From Dyadobacter sp. CY347 (lineage in GTDB: Bacteria; Bacteroidota; Bacteroidia; Cytophagales; Spirosomataceae), in contig NZ_JAKFFT010000008.1 in NCBI RefSeq assembly GCF_021502655.1, positions 186,001 to 250,000 of the forward strand: a DNA stretch of 64,000 bases, read 5' to 3'. Both the position numbers and the translations under genes were made by a program. Every line of letters begins with the position of its first letter. Within the stretch, counting starts at the first letter, position 1. The notes beneath the pieces were generated by a model. That model was not told where the DNA came from. It did no database searches and worked only from the letters and a program-made list of their open reading frames with translations. This document shows, in pieces, positions 16,156 to 24,408 of this stretch.

Positions 16156-17352
16156 TTAAAATAGGTTCCAGGACATTACTTTATCCAGCAGCATGAATGC
16201 CTTCATCGGAAGTGGTTCGAGCCACAAAATCTTATTATAACCCATATAAAAAACCTGCGGATGTCCTACGCAGATGAGCATTGTAAAAAAAAGGATTAGC
16301 CTGAATGACGTTAGGGATGCCGTTTTATGCAAAATAAAAACTGCAGCTAAAATAAAAGGAAACCCGTAAGAAAGCGCCCTGTCGATGTCATGCACATAAA
16401 TGCCCGTTGCAACGAGAATTGCAAAGCCGATAGACAATGCCGCAATCAGCCAGTAACGCCTGGTGAGGAACAACGCCAATAATGCACTGCCCATCAATAA
16501 CCATGTCCCTTCAAAAGCCGACCAAATGCTGCTTCCCAGCCCGTTGCGGTGTGCATTAGCAAACAAGACAGGCGTGCCGATGGTCGAATAACTGTGATTT
16601 GGGAAATACGTTGCCAAAACATAGTTCCGGACCCCAAAATAACAAACCCAGGCGGCCCAAACAACCGCGCTCTCCCCAAACAAGCCCGCCTTAACCATCC
16701 CTAAAAGGCTGAAATCGTTCCTTTCGTAAGCCTTCACGACAATCCACCAAAGCAACAGATAACCGCCTGCTACAACCGCTCGCTCATCTGTGAAGAAGGC
16801 GATTTGTAATGATATAAATATGACGAAGACATTACGGCTGAGCAATGCTGTCAGTAGGAAAAAGTACGCAAAACCATCGCCGTAGCCATGAATATCGGCA
16901 AATGTCCATACGCTGACGAAGATGTGAGCAATGGCTAAAACAAAGAAGCCGGTGATGGCTTTGTCGCCGGACATCCTGAAAACGTATCTGCCGATATTAT
17001 GAAGAAAAAATACGCCGCACATGGCCTGAGCGATCAGGATCAGCACCACATTATGGTTGGTTATGAATGACAGGAACGGCAGCGTCCACCTCAGGATCAT
17101 ATTTTCGCGCCTGACATCGAAATCCATGTCCTTCGGGTGAAGAAGATCCTGTGCCTGGTTTTGAATAAAAACCCATGCGTCAAGTTTTACTCCATTGGTT
17201 TTCAAATGCGATACCAACAATGAATACGGTGGAAATGCAAGAAAGAGGGAAATGAAGACTGCAAAAAGAGTCAGTTTCAATAACCAGTTTTTGTCTGATA
17301 ATTTCGCTTCGAACCAGGAAGTAAGAGACTCGTAGAAATTCTCTAAAAGCAT
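16156..17352 (-). CDS. Multi-pass membrane protein, unknown (first gene of glycan operon)
   Basis: A 398-residue protein with about ten hydrophobic helices, no recognised family signature, and loops with conserved-looking acidic/aromatic segments (WTFADIHGYGDG, YVHDIDRALSYG). Size, topology and position before fdtA suggest a GT-C-fold glycosyltransferase or another glycan-assembly membrane protein; this is inference. The frame is open to 17406, but a TATATTTG -7 box at 17386-17379 lies between the two starts, so the ATG at 17352 is preferred. Confidence 0.7.
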   Translation of the reverse strand: MLLENFYESLTSWFEAKLSDKNWLLKLTLFAVFISLFLAFPPYSLLVSHLKTNGVKLDAWVFIQNQAQDLLHPKDMDFDVRRENMILRWTLPFLSFITNHNVVLILIAQAMCGVFFLHNIGRYVFRMSGDKAITGFFVLAIAHIFVSVWTFADIHGYGDGFAYFFLLTALLSRNVFVIFISLQIAFFTDERAVVAGGYLLLWWIVVKAYERNDFSLLGMVKAGLFGESAVVWAAWVCYFGVRNYVLATYFPNHSYSTIGTPVLFANAHRNGLGSSIWSAFEGTWLLMGSALLALFLTRRYWLIAALSIGFAILVATGIYVHDIDRALSYGFPFILAAVFILHKTASLTSFRLILFFTMLICVGHPQVFYMGYNKILWLEPLPMKAFMLLDKVMSWNLF

Positions 17353-17378
17353 AAAACTTGTGTAGGGCAAATTGTACC

Positions 17379-17386
17379 CAAATATA
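17379..17386 (-). promoter_or_regulatory. -7 promoter box for the minus-strand glycan operon
   Basis: Reading on the minus strand, TATATTTG matches TAnnTTTG. A TTG lies 17 bases upstream, slightly closer than the usual 19-21. The predicted transcription start is about 20 bases before the ATG at 17352. Confidence 0.5.
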
Positions 17387-17430
17387 CATTTTAATGTTAC
17401 ATTCAATAACAGGCTACGTTTACACCTGCA

Positions 17431-18048
17431 ATGATATTTTTAATGTCAGCGCATACCGATAAATCAGAAATACTATACTATTTTTGGAAAAAATTAGACT
17501 TTTTGAAAAGACTTTTATCCATAACACTTCTAGGCTTACTCTTGTACAACACGTTTGGACTAGCTGTCGCTGTGTTATGTTTTGATAAAGAATTTGAAAT
17601 AGCTAAAAAGTCTGAAAATCCCTCAAAACAAGAAATTTTAGCCATTCCCGCGCCTTCACTTCCTTACACAACCTCCTGGGAAAATGAAGATGGAACAGCC
17701 GGACTGATCAAGAAAGATGGCGAATTTTACAATGTTGTTCATCAAAAAATCGAGAATGACACGCTGTTCGTCACCCTCCAGTCCAATGCCTCTGCGCGTG
17801 AACGGTTCTTTGAGCTAGCGGGCAGTATGAATGATTTTTCGGATAGCGATAAAGATAAAAAATCACCTTCCAAGCGCGCACTGAAGCTCCTTAACGACCT
17901 GGTCAAAAGTTATTTGCCCATTGAAACCCGTTCCCGACTGGCTTTCGAATGCGTAATGCTTACCAATTCAGTCTCTTTCAGGGATTATTCTGCCTCACCA
18001 GGATCATCTGCTCCTTCCTTCGAATCGCCTCCGCCCGAATTTTCTTAG
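17431..18048 (+). CDS. Hypothetical single-pass membrane protein
   Basis: A 205-residue protein with one hydrophobic segment (about residues 29-50) and a hydrophilic C-terminal part ending in a Ser/Pro-rich tail. Not recognised. The segment SLPYTTSWENEDGTAGLIKKDGEFYNVVHQKIENDTLFVTLQSN looks like a small beta-rich extracytoplasmic domain. An alternative start is the ATG at 17443. It is followed after 94 bases by an outer-membrane protein gene on the same strand, so the two may act together. The sequence is divergent from the glycan operon. Confidence 0.6.
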   Translation: MIFLMSAHTDKSEILYYFWKKLDFLKRLLSITLLGLLLYNTFGLAVAVLCFDKEFEIAKKSENPSKQEILAIPAPSLPYTTSWENEDGTAGLIKKDGEFYNVVHQKIENDTLFVTLQSNASARERFFELAGSMNDFSDSDKDKKSPSKRALKLLNDLVKSYLPIETRSRLAFECVMLTNSVSFRDYSASPGSSAPSFESPPPEFS

Positions 18049-18142
18049 CTTTTACAGACTTTATTAATCACTCTGGCTCAGCTTCCTGCCCTGGAAATGC
18101 TGCTGCTATGTTCCATTTTACAATCTGAAAAATCTAAGATCA

Positions 18143-19252
18143 ATGAAAAATACATTTACGCTCCTGCTTGTGGCGTGCCTTTGCATTACACAACTTACAA
18201 ACAATGCTTTCGCTCAGGGCTGTGTGGCTATTCGCGGCATGAGCCACGCGGGCGCAACTTCTGCTGACTTTTTCAAACAGCAAAACGGTAAATTCCAGGT
18301 CAATGCAGGTTATCGCTTTTTCAGGTCATATAAACATTTCCGTGGGGATCATGAAGAAAAAGAACGCGTTGAACAAGGAACAGAAGTGATCAATGTGGCG
18401 CATGCACTGGATCTGGGGCTTACTTATCAGCCAAATATGCGCTGGTCAGTCACGGTTACGTTGCCTGTTCAGCACAATGACCGCTCGTCCCTATACGAGC
18501 ATTATGGCAACCCGGTTGCTTCCAATCCTGAGCAAAAACGCTTTCATACGAGCTCAAAAGGAATCGGCGATTTGAGAGTTTCGACCAGTTACTGGTTGAG
18601 AGATCCGATGAAGATGCCAAAATTTAATGTTGCAATTGGCGGCGGGGTTAAGCTTCCTACCGGCGACAAGGCGGTTGAAGGGGAATTTCATAAACTGGAC
18701 AAAGAAGGCAACGATTATACGATCGTAAAGCCAGTGGACCAGTCCATTCAATTGGGCGATGGCGCAGTGGGTTTCTTCCTGGAAACGCAAGGATATGTTT
18801 CTTTCACGCCGAAAACGGCACTTTATTTCAACGGTTTCTATTTGTCTAACCCCAAAGAACACAATGGTGTAAACCGCAACCCACAATCGGCGACAATTGA
18901 TCCGATCGTTGGCTATTTCGCTGCTGTTGACCAGTTTGCGGCCCGACTTGGTGTAAGCCAGGCGCTGGGTGGCGGATTTTCTGTATTGCTGGGCGGTCGT
19001 GCAGAAGGAGTTCCTTCAAGTGATCTGATCGGCAGCAGCAAAGGTTATCGCCGTCCGGGTTACGTCATTTCGGGCGAGCCTGGTGTGGCGTATATCAAGA
19101 ACAAATTCTCAGCATCCCTTTCCGTTCCCGTCGCGTTATATCGCAATCGTACGAAAAGCTATGCTGACAAGCAGGATGTTACTGGCAAAGCACACGGTGA
19201 CGCAGCGTTTGCGGATTATTTGATTTCATTTAGTGTAAGTCGCTGGTTTTAA
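18143..19252 (+). CDS. Outer-membrane beta-barrel protein (transporter-like, phenol MetA_deg-like)
   Basis: A 369-residue protein with a signal peptide (KNTFTLLLVACLCITQL to about residue 25) and a mature part of alternating polar/aromatic strands, such as GKFQVNAGYRFFRSYKHF, WSVTVTLPVQHND and FNVAIGGGVKLPTGDK, ending in a C-terminal aromatic (VSRWF) typical of outer-membrane barrels. The VKLPTGD segment is common in the MetA-pathway/transporter barrel group. A cargo is not evident. Cys27, directly after the signal peptide, might be lipidated, but there is no good lipobox. Confidence 0.65.
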   Translation: MKNTFTLLLVACLCITQLTNNAFAQGCVAIRGMSHAGATSADFFKQQNGKFQVNAGYRFFRSYKHFRGDHEEKERVEQGTEVINVAHALDLGLTYQPNMRWSVTVTLPVQHNDRSSLYEHYGNPVASNPEQKRFHTSSKGIGDLRVSTSYWLRDPMKMPKFNVAIGGGVKLPTGDKAVEGEFHKLDKEGNDYTIVKPVDQSIQLGDGAVGFFLETQGYVSFTPKTALYFNGFYLSNPKEHNGVNRNPQSATIDPIVGYFAAVDQFAARLGVSQALGGGFSVLLGGRAEGVPSSDLIGSSKGYRRPGYVISGEPGVAYIKNKFSASLSVPVALYRNRTKSYADKQDVTGKAHGDAAFADYLISFSVSRWF

Positions 19253-19260
19253 TTCGAGCT

Positions 19261-19354
19261 TGTCACGTTGGGCGGACGGGGCCGCCCCGGTCGAAATGTC
19301 GCTACGGACGAAGGATAACGTCCTACCTGCGCTTCGGCTCCGCTCAGCGTGACA
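19261..19354. repeat. Imperfect palindromic intergenic repeat element (REP/MITE-like)
   Basis: A 94-base element whose ends are inverted: TGTCACGTTGGGCGGA at the left and the complement of TGTCACGCTGAGCGGA at the right (13 of 16 match). A second hairpin, CGGGGC-C-GCCCCG, lies inside at 19277-19289. It fills the gap between two convergent genes and is richer in G+C than its surroundings. The right end, CTTCGGCTCCGCTCAGCGTGACA, shortened here to its core CCGCTCAGCGTGACA, is of a type I associate with dispersed repeats in Bacteroidota genomes. No second copy was seen in this window. Confidence 0.6.
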
Positions 19355-19363
19355 GACATCGGA

Positions 19364-22300
19364 TCACTTCCAACTTGGAATGATCCGGCTGCCTTCCTCG
19401 GTTTCTTCAATACTCAGATACGTCTGGATTTCCTGCTGCAAATCCTCGACGTGGCTGATAATTCCGACGATGCGGTTTTCTTTTCGCAACGATTTTAATG
19501 TTTCAAACACCGTCTGCAACGCATTTTTATCCAGCGAGCCAAACCCTTCATCCAGGAAGAAGAAATTGTGCTTTGAGCCACTTCTGACGTGAATGTGGTC
19601 CGCCAAAGCCAATGCTAACGACAATGCAGCCTGGAATTTCTGTCCGCCCGACAAGGTTTTCAGCAAGCGCAAATGCCCGCCATTCAATAAATCCCTGACC
19701 CAAAAACTGTTGCCTTCACCCAGTTCCAAATGCAGTTGCTGGTGTGTCATCTGGTGGAAACGATGATTAGCAGCCTGAATCAGATTTTGCAGATAAATGC
19801 TCGACGCATAATCCACAAAACCACTGGAACGGAACAACTTGGTGAGATCGTCCAAATGCTCTTTCCGCAATTGTAAACGCGCTTTTTCCGTTAGTAATGC
19901 AGCTTTTTTTGCCAGATCTTCGGCCATTTTCTTTAATAACCTGTCCAATCCGCCCTCCTCTTTCCGAAATGCATTTAAGCTTTCTGTTAAAGTTTCTTTG
20001 GCCTTGATGATCGTTTGATGCTGGTCAGGATCGTATTGATGCTCCGCGTTTTCTTTCAAAAGGTTTTCCAGATCTCTCGACGCCGTATCCAAAGAGTATT
20101 TGAATGTTTCAATGGCCTTTCGTTCCGCATCAATCTGAATGGGTTTTTGTAGGATTGCCTTCACCTGATCTTCCGATTCAAAATCAAATGCTCTCAGTTG
20201 CATTTCGACGTTGATTTGCAAGCTGGTAAGGTCGCTCTGGCTGGAATCCAAAGTGGCCTTTAATGTTCCCTGCGAACCGGAAAGCATATCTTTTTCCTTC
20301 TGAACACCGTCCAGATCCTTTTCTGATTGCTCGAAAAGGCTTGTTATTTCTTTGTAACTATTTTTGAATGCGGTGATTTTTTCTAAAATCGCTGTTTTAG
20401 GCTGGTCTTCAAATTCGCGCAAATTGACTTTCTGAAGTTGACCTGCTAATGTCAGAACCGTATTTTCGAAACGCAAAATCTCATCTTTCAAGCTCTGCAG
20501 AGGCCTTTCGATCTTCTCTGTTTTTTCCAGATTTTCGGTTTCAATTTTTGCCGAAAGCCCTTTAATAGCGGCTTCTGCTTCTTTTATTTCCGCCTGATTT
20601 TTAGTGATTTCCGCAAAATGTTTTTCGAAACCAGTGCGGTCATTTTTATCAAATTTATTCCAAACAAAAAGCTTCTCATGCGCGTCAATCTGCACTTTTG
20701 CATCTGCCCAGCGCTGCTTAATGGTCGCTTTCAGCTTTTCTAGGTTATCGATTTGATTAAAAATTCTTTCAACCGGCGCTTGTGAAGCACGGATGGCTTT
20801 TTCTTTTCCGGCTAATATTGAAAGGGCACTTTCCACAACTTTAATGTGCTCATTAACAACATTGTCCGCATGCAAAACCGCAGGATGATGCGCTGACCCA
20901 CACAATGGACAAGGTTCCCCATCCACAATCGCGCCCGCATATTGATGCAATGCCAGCTTCGTATGCAGCGACAGCAATTCACTGTTTTTCTCTTTTGATT
21001 CGGCTTCTGATTTGGTTAAAAAAGATTGAATAGCGTGTTGAAAAATCTCTAATGAAGCATTCTCGCCAAGGTTAAGTGTGAAAGCGCCATTCACATCATT
21101 AATTTTGGCGGCGAGCATTTGTTGCTGCGCAGCAATGTCTGCTTGCAATGTTTCCGCTTCCATTTTTACAGACTGCCGTTTCTCAACCAATGCATCATAA
21201 GTCGTAAACCAGGCCTTGATCTGGCTTATCTCCTGAATGTCAGCAAGAGCGTTTTTTCTAAGTTCATTTTCTGCTTCTATGTCTTGCTTTTGCTTGGTTA
21301 AGCGCAAGATGGATGCTTCTTTTTCTTTAAGCTGCTCATTTCCCCGTGTTAATGCTTCCTTCCTTTTTGCCGCAGAAACCCGATTATCAATGATTTGAAT
21401 GATCTTTTCCAATTCATCTGCCGTATCCAGCAACGCTTCCCGCTTTTCGTATTGCGGTCTTAGCCGGGCCAGCAACTCGAGCTGCTTTTCAGACAGCTTA
21501 GTCAGCTCATCCAGTCTCGTTTTATTGTTTTCAAAAATCTTCTGATCGCGCGCAATGCCGGCAATCAATGTATTTTTTTGATCCAGGATTGATTTAAAAT
21601 GCAGCGAACACGTTTCGAAAATCTTTAACGTCGCTTCCCGTTCCTGCATTTGCGGGCGCTGGGTTTCCAATGTTTGCAATTGATTTTGCAGCACACTGAC
21701 TTTCTCCGCCGTTAATTTAAGTTTCTGAAACGACGCTTCCAGCTCAGTCTGAACGCGCAATTCTTCACTTACTCTCTTGATTTCCAGCTTTACTTCCTCG
21801 CGCCGCTTTTCTTCCGCCTCCACCATTTCGGCGGTTACTTCCCCCAAGCCGGTCAGCTGGCCGGCCACATTGGACATGGCGAGGTCATTTTTCTTGGTTA
21901 ATGACCCTACATTCCGGCTCAGATCGTACTTTTCGAGCTGGAAAAGCTCTTTCATCATCCGCGTTCGTTCGGCATCACGCAGCTCAATGAATTCCTGGAA
22001 ACGCCCTTGCGGAATGATAATCGTCCGTCGGAAATTGTCGTAACTCAGCCCAATAATGCTTTCAGCATTTTCGAATTCAGCAAGCGGAACCCAATTTTCG
22101 TCCTGCCAGATATATCCGCGGCGGTCAAAGGTTTTTACATCCTTAAAATTTTTGCTGTTGCGCTTTCCCCGGACAGTGAAACGGTAACGGTCTCCATTTT
22201 TCCCTGCAATGCATTCAAAATCAACGAGTAACTCATCCGAACGCAGGTTCATCATGTTGTACGTGCGGTCGTCACCCTTGCTGTTGAGCCGCTCTGTGTC

Positions 22301-22462
22301 ACCGTACAATGCGAATGTAATGGCTTCAAGAATAGAAGATTTCCCACTTCCTACCGCACCAAAAATACCAAACAGGGACGCATCCGTTAATGCATTAAAA
22401 TGGATTTCCTGCTCGGTCTGGTAAGAATACAGGCCTTTGATTTTGAGATAAATAGGGATCAT
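19364..22462 (-). CDS. sbcC: Exonuclease SbcC-like SMC-family ATPase
   Basis: A 1032-residue protein with the Rad50/SbcC layout: N-terminal Walker A GAVGSGKSSILEA (about residues 35-47), long coiled-coil arms, a central zinc hook CPLCGSAHHP near residue 515, and a C-terminal ABC signature LSGGQKFQAALSLALALA with Walker B FFFLDEGFGSLD. With SbcD it forms a nuclease complex that opens DNA hairpins and processes breaks. SbcD is normally encoded directly upstream, but here the upstream gene, 3 bases away, is a GH3-family enzyme. The nuclease subunit must be elsewhere, or this is an sbcD-less copy. Confidence 0.9.
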   Translation of the reverse strand: MIPIYLKIKGLYSYQTEQEIHFNALTDASLFGIFGAVGSGKSSILEAITFALYGDTERLNSKGDDRTYNMMNLRSDELLVDFECIAGKNGDRYRFTVRGKRNSKNFKDVKTFDRRGYIWQDENWVPLAEFENAESIIGLSYDNFRRTIIIPQGRFQEFIELRDAERTRMMKELFQLEKYDLSRNVGSLTKKNDLAMSNVAGQLTGLGEVTAEMVEAEEKRREEVKLEIKRVSEELRVQTELEASFQKLKLTAEKVSVLQNQLQTLETQRPQMQEREATLKIFETCSLHFKSILDQKNTLIAGIARDQKIFENNKTRLDELTKLSEKQLELLARLRPQYEKREALLDTADELEKIIQIIDNRVSAAKRKEALTRGNEQLKEKEASILRLTKQKQDIEAENELRKNALADIQEISQIKAWFTTYDALVEKRQSVKMEAETLQADIAAQQQMLAAKINDVNGAFTLNLGENASLEIFQHAIQSFLTKSEAESKEKNSELLSLHTKLALHQYAGAIVDGEPCPLCGSAHHPAVLHADNVVNEHIKVVESALSILAGKEKAIRASQAPVERIFNQIDNLEKLKATIKQRWADAKVQIDAHEKLFVWNKFDKNDRTGFEKHFAEITKNQAEIKEAEAAIKGLSAKIETENLEKTEKIERPLQSLKDEILRFENTVLTLAGQLQKVNLREFEDQPKTAILEKITAFKNSYKEITSLFEQSEKDLDGVQKEKDMLSGSQGTLKATLDSSQSDLTSLQINVEMQLRAFDFESEDQVKAILQKPIQIDAERKAIETFKYSLDTASRDLENLLKENAEHQYDPDQHQTIIKAKETLTESLNAFRKEEGGLDRLLKKMAEDLAKKAALLTEKARLQLRKEHLDDLTKLFRSSGFVDYASSIYLQNLIQAANHRFHQMTHQQLHLELGEGNSFWVRDLLNGGHLRLLKTLSGGQKFQAALSLALALADHIHVRSGSKHNFFFLDEGFGSLDKNALQTVFETLKSLRKENRIVGIISHVEDLQQEIQTYLSIEETEEGSRIIPSWK

Positions 22463-22465
22463 ATG

Positions 22466-23980
22466 CTATAAACTTGCCAGCAGATCATCCAGATATTCCC
22501 GGCTGTTGCTCAGCCTTGGAACCTTGTTTTGTCCGCCCAGCTTGTGAAGTTTTCCCATCCAGGCGTAAAATGTGCCCGAGGGAACAAAATGGACTATGGG
22601 CATCAAAAGCGCCATGTCCTTGTAACGTTTGGCGTCGTAATCTGAGTTGACTTCCCGCAATGCTTCATCCAGCAATGCTATGAAATGTTCGCGGTCGTCG
22701 GGTTCTTTCGTAAATTCAATGATCCACTCGTGCCGCCCGCGCGAACCGTCGCCCATGTAAACGGGCCCGGCTGTATAATTCGCAACCAGGGAATCGGTTT
22801 TTTGGGTTGCTATTTTCACTGCATAATCCGCATTCTCCACAATCACTTCCTCGCCAAATGCATTGATAAAATGTTTCGTCCGGCCGCTTACTTTAAGCCT
22901 GAACGGATATGTAGAAGTAAACTTAACCGTGTCCCCGATCAGATAACGCCATAATCCGGCATTGGTAGAAATGACCAGCGCATAATTTTTTCCGATTTCC
23001 ACTTCATCCAAAAGCAATGCTTTCGGATGCGGCTTACCCACTTCCTCAACAGGCACAAATTCATAAAAAATGCCATAATCCAGCATCAACAGCATTTCCC
23101 CTATCCTGTTTACATCGTCCTGAATGGCGAAAAAGCCTTCGGAAGCGCTGTAAGTTTCCAGATACAACACCTGGTCTGACGGAAAATATTTGGTCATAAA
23201 TAAATCCCTGTATGGCTCAAACGAAACCGCGCCATGTACGAAAACTTCAAAATTGGGCCAGACTTCGAGCATATGCTTCTTGCCTGTCAGTTCCAGGATT
23301 TGATCCAACAAAACAATGGTCCAGGTTGGCACACCCAAAATGCTCGTCACATCCTCCTGAGAACATATTGAAGCCATTTTTTCAAGCTTGCTTTCCCAAT
23401 GGTCCATTAATGCCACGTCCAAAGGCGGCGTGCGCATAAACTCTGCCCAGGAAGGCAAATTCTGCATAATAACCGCTGAAACGTCGCCTATCTGCGTGTA
23501 ATCGTCAAACGGATTTGCGTGCAATGTGCCGCCTATCGACAAACCTTTGCCGTCAAAAACACGCGTATCGGGCCTGTTGTTGATGAGCAGCGTCATCATA
23601 TCCTTACCACCTTCGTAATGGCATTCTTCCAGTGCTTCGGGTGATACGGGCAGAAATTTGCTCCGCGCATTGGTCGTTCCCGATGATTTGGAAAACCAAT
23701 CGATCTGGGACGGCCACATGACATTTGGCTCGCCGCGCAGCACGCGTTCGATGTAAGGGTAAATTTCTTCGTAGGCGGAAACGGGCACTTGGTCCTGGAA
23801 CTCTTTAATCGTCCGGATCTGGCCGTAATTGTATCTGCTTCCCCACTCCGTATATCGCGCAGTCTCAATTAATTCTGAAAAAACGCGCTGCTGGGTCTCA
23901 ATGGGGTATTTCATAAACTGCTCGATCCTTTCGAAGCGCCGCTTCAAAAACCAGACAGTCATATCATTAACCAGCTTCAT
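22466..23980 (-). CDS. GH3 family acyl-adenylating protein
   Basis: A 504-residue protein of the GH3 (auxin-responsive promoter) family. Typical segments are FSKSSGTTNARSKFLPVSPE (ATP/adenylate loop), YSASEGFFAIQDD, and LWRYLIGDTVKFTS. Plant members join amino acids to acyl acids through an acyl-adenylate; bacterial members are widespread in Bacteroidota but their substrates are unknown. It is immediately followed by sbcC with 3 bases between, so the two are probably co-transcribed although no functional link is known. Confidence 0.88.
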   Translation of the reverse strand: MKLVNDMTVWFLKRRFERIEQFMKYPIETQQRVFSELIETARYTEWGSRYNYGQIRTIKEFQDQVPVSAYEEIYPYIERVLRGEPNVMWPSQIDWFSKSSGTTNARSKFLPVSPEALEECHYEGGKDMMTLLINNRPDTRVFDGKGLSIGGTLHANPFDDYTQIGDVSAVIMQNLPSWAEFMRTPPLDVALMDHWESKLEKMASICSQEDVTSILGVPTWTIVLLDQILELTGKKHMLEVWPNFEVFVHGAVSFEPYRDLFMTKYFPSDQVLYLETYSASEGFFAIQDDVNRIGEMLLMLDYGIFYEFVPVEEVGKPHPKALLLDEVEIGKNYALVISTNAGLWRYLIGDTVKFTSTYPFRLKVSGRTKHFINAFGEEVIVENADYAVKIATQKTDSLVANYTAGPVYMGDGSRGRHEWIIEFTKEPDDREHFIALLDEALREVNSDYDAKRYKDMALLMPIVHFVPSGTFYAWMGKLHKLGGQNKVPRLSNSREYLDDLLASL

Positions 23981-24028
23981 GAGTAAATCAGTTAGGAACT
24001 TAGCATTGCAATTTGTAAAAATAGCAAT

Positions 24029-24068
24029 AAAAAATGGTGAGAGAACAGTTTACACGCGTTCCCTCACC
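24029..24068 (-). terminator. Rho-independent terminator after glsB-like gene
   Basis: Arms at 24036-24046 and 24058-24068 (10 of 11 paired), followed on the minus strand by a T-run (complement of 24029-24034). It ends the transcript of the small stress membrane protein gene. Confidence 0.75.
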
Positions 24069-24089
24069 AGACATTTTAAGTTTGATCCG

Positions 24090-24344
24090 TTAAGACCTCG
24101 TACTAAACTTTCTATAAATAAAGAGCAGGATCACCGCTCCTAAAATGGCTATGAAAAGACTGCCGAAGTTAAAACCATCAACTGTTCCGTAACCAAGCAT
24201 TGAAGAAATCCAGCCACCAACGACGGCACCCGCGATACCGATCAGAATTGTTACAATAAAGCCGCCCGGATCTTTTCCAGGATGAAGGGCTTTGGCGATT
24301 GCGCCTGCAATCAGGCCGACGATGATCCATGTGATGATTCCCAT
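24090..24344 (-). CDS. GlsB/YeaQ/YmgE family stress-response membrane protein
   Basis: An 84-residue, glycine-rich three-helix membrane protein. MGIITWIIVGLIAGAIAK, HPGKDPGGFIVTILIGIAGAVVGGW and the final ILLFIYRK segment match the transglycosylase-associated (GlsB/YeaQ/YmgE) family across nearly full length. Members are induced under envelope or general stress; the molecular role is unresolved. It is monocistronic, with its own terminator at 24029-24068. Confidence 0.92.
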   Translation of the reverse strand: MGIITWIIVGLIAGAIAKALHPGKDPGGFIVTILIGIAGAVVGGWISSMLGYGTVDGFNFGSLFIAILGAVILLFIYRKFSTRS

Positions 24345-24408
24345 AATGCTTAGTTTAGATTAATGTTTGATTGACCTCAACATTTAAAAAAACTATGCCC
24401 TGAGAAGC

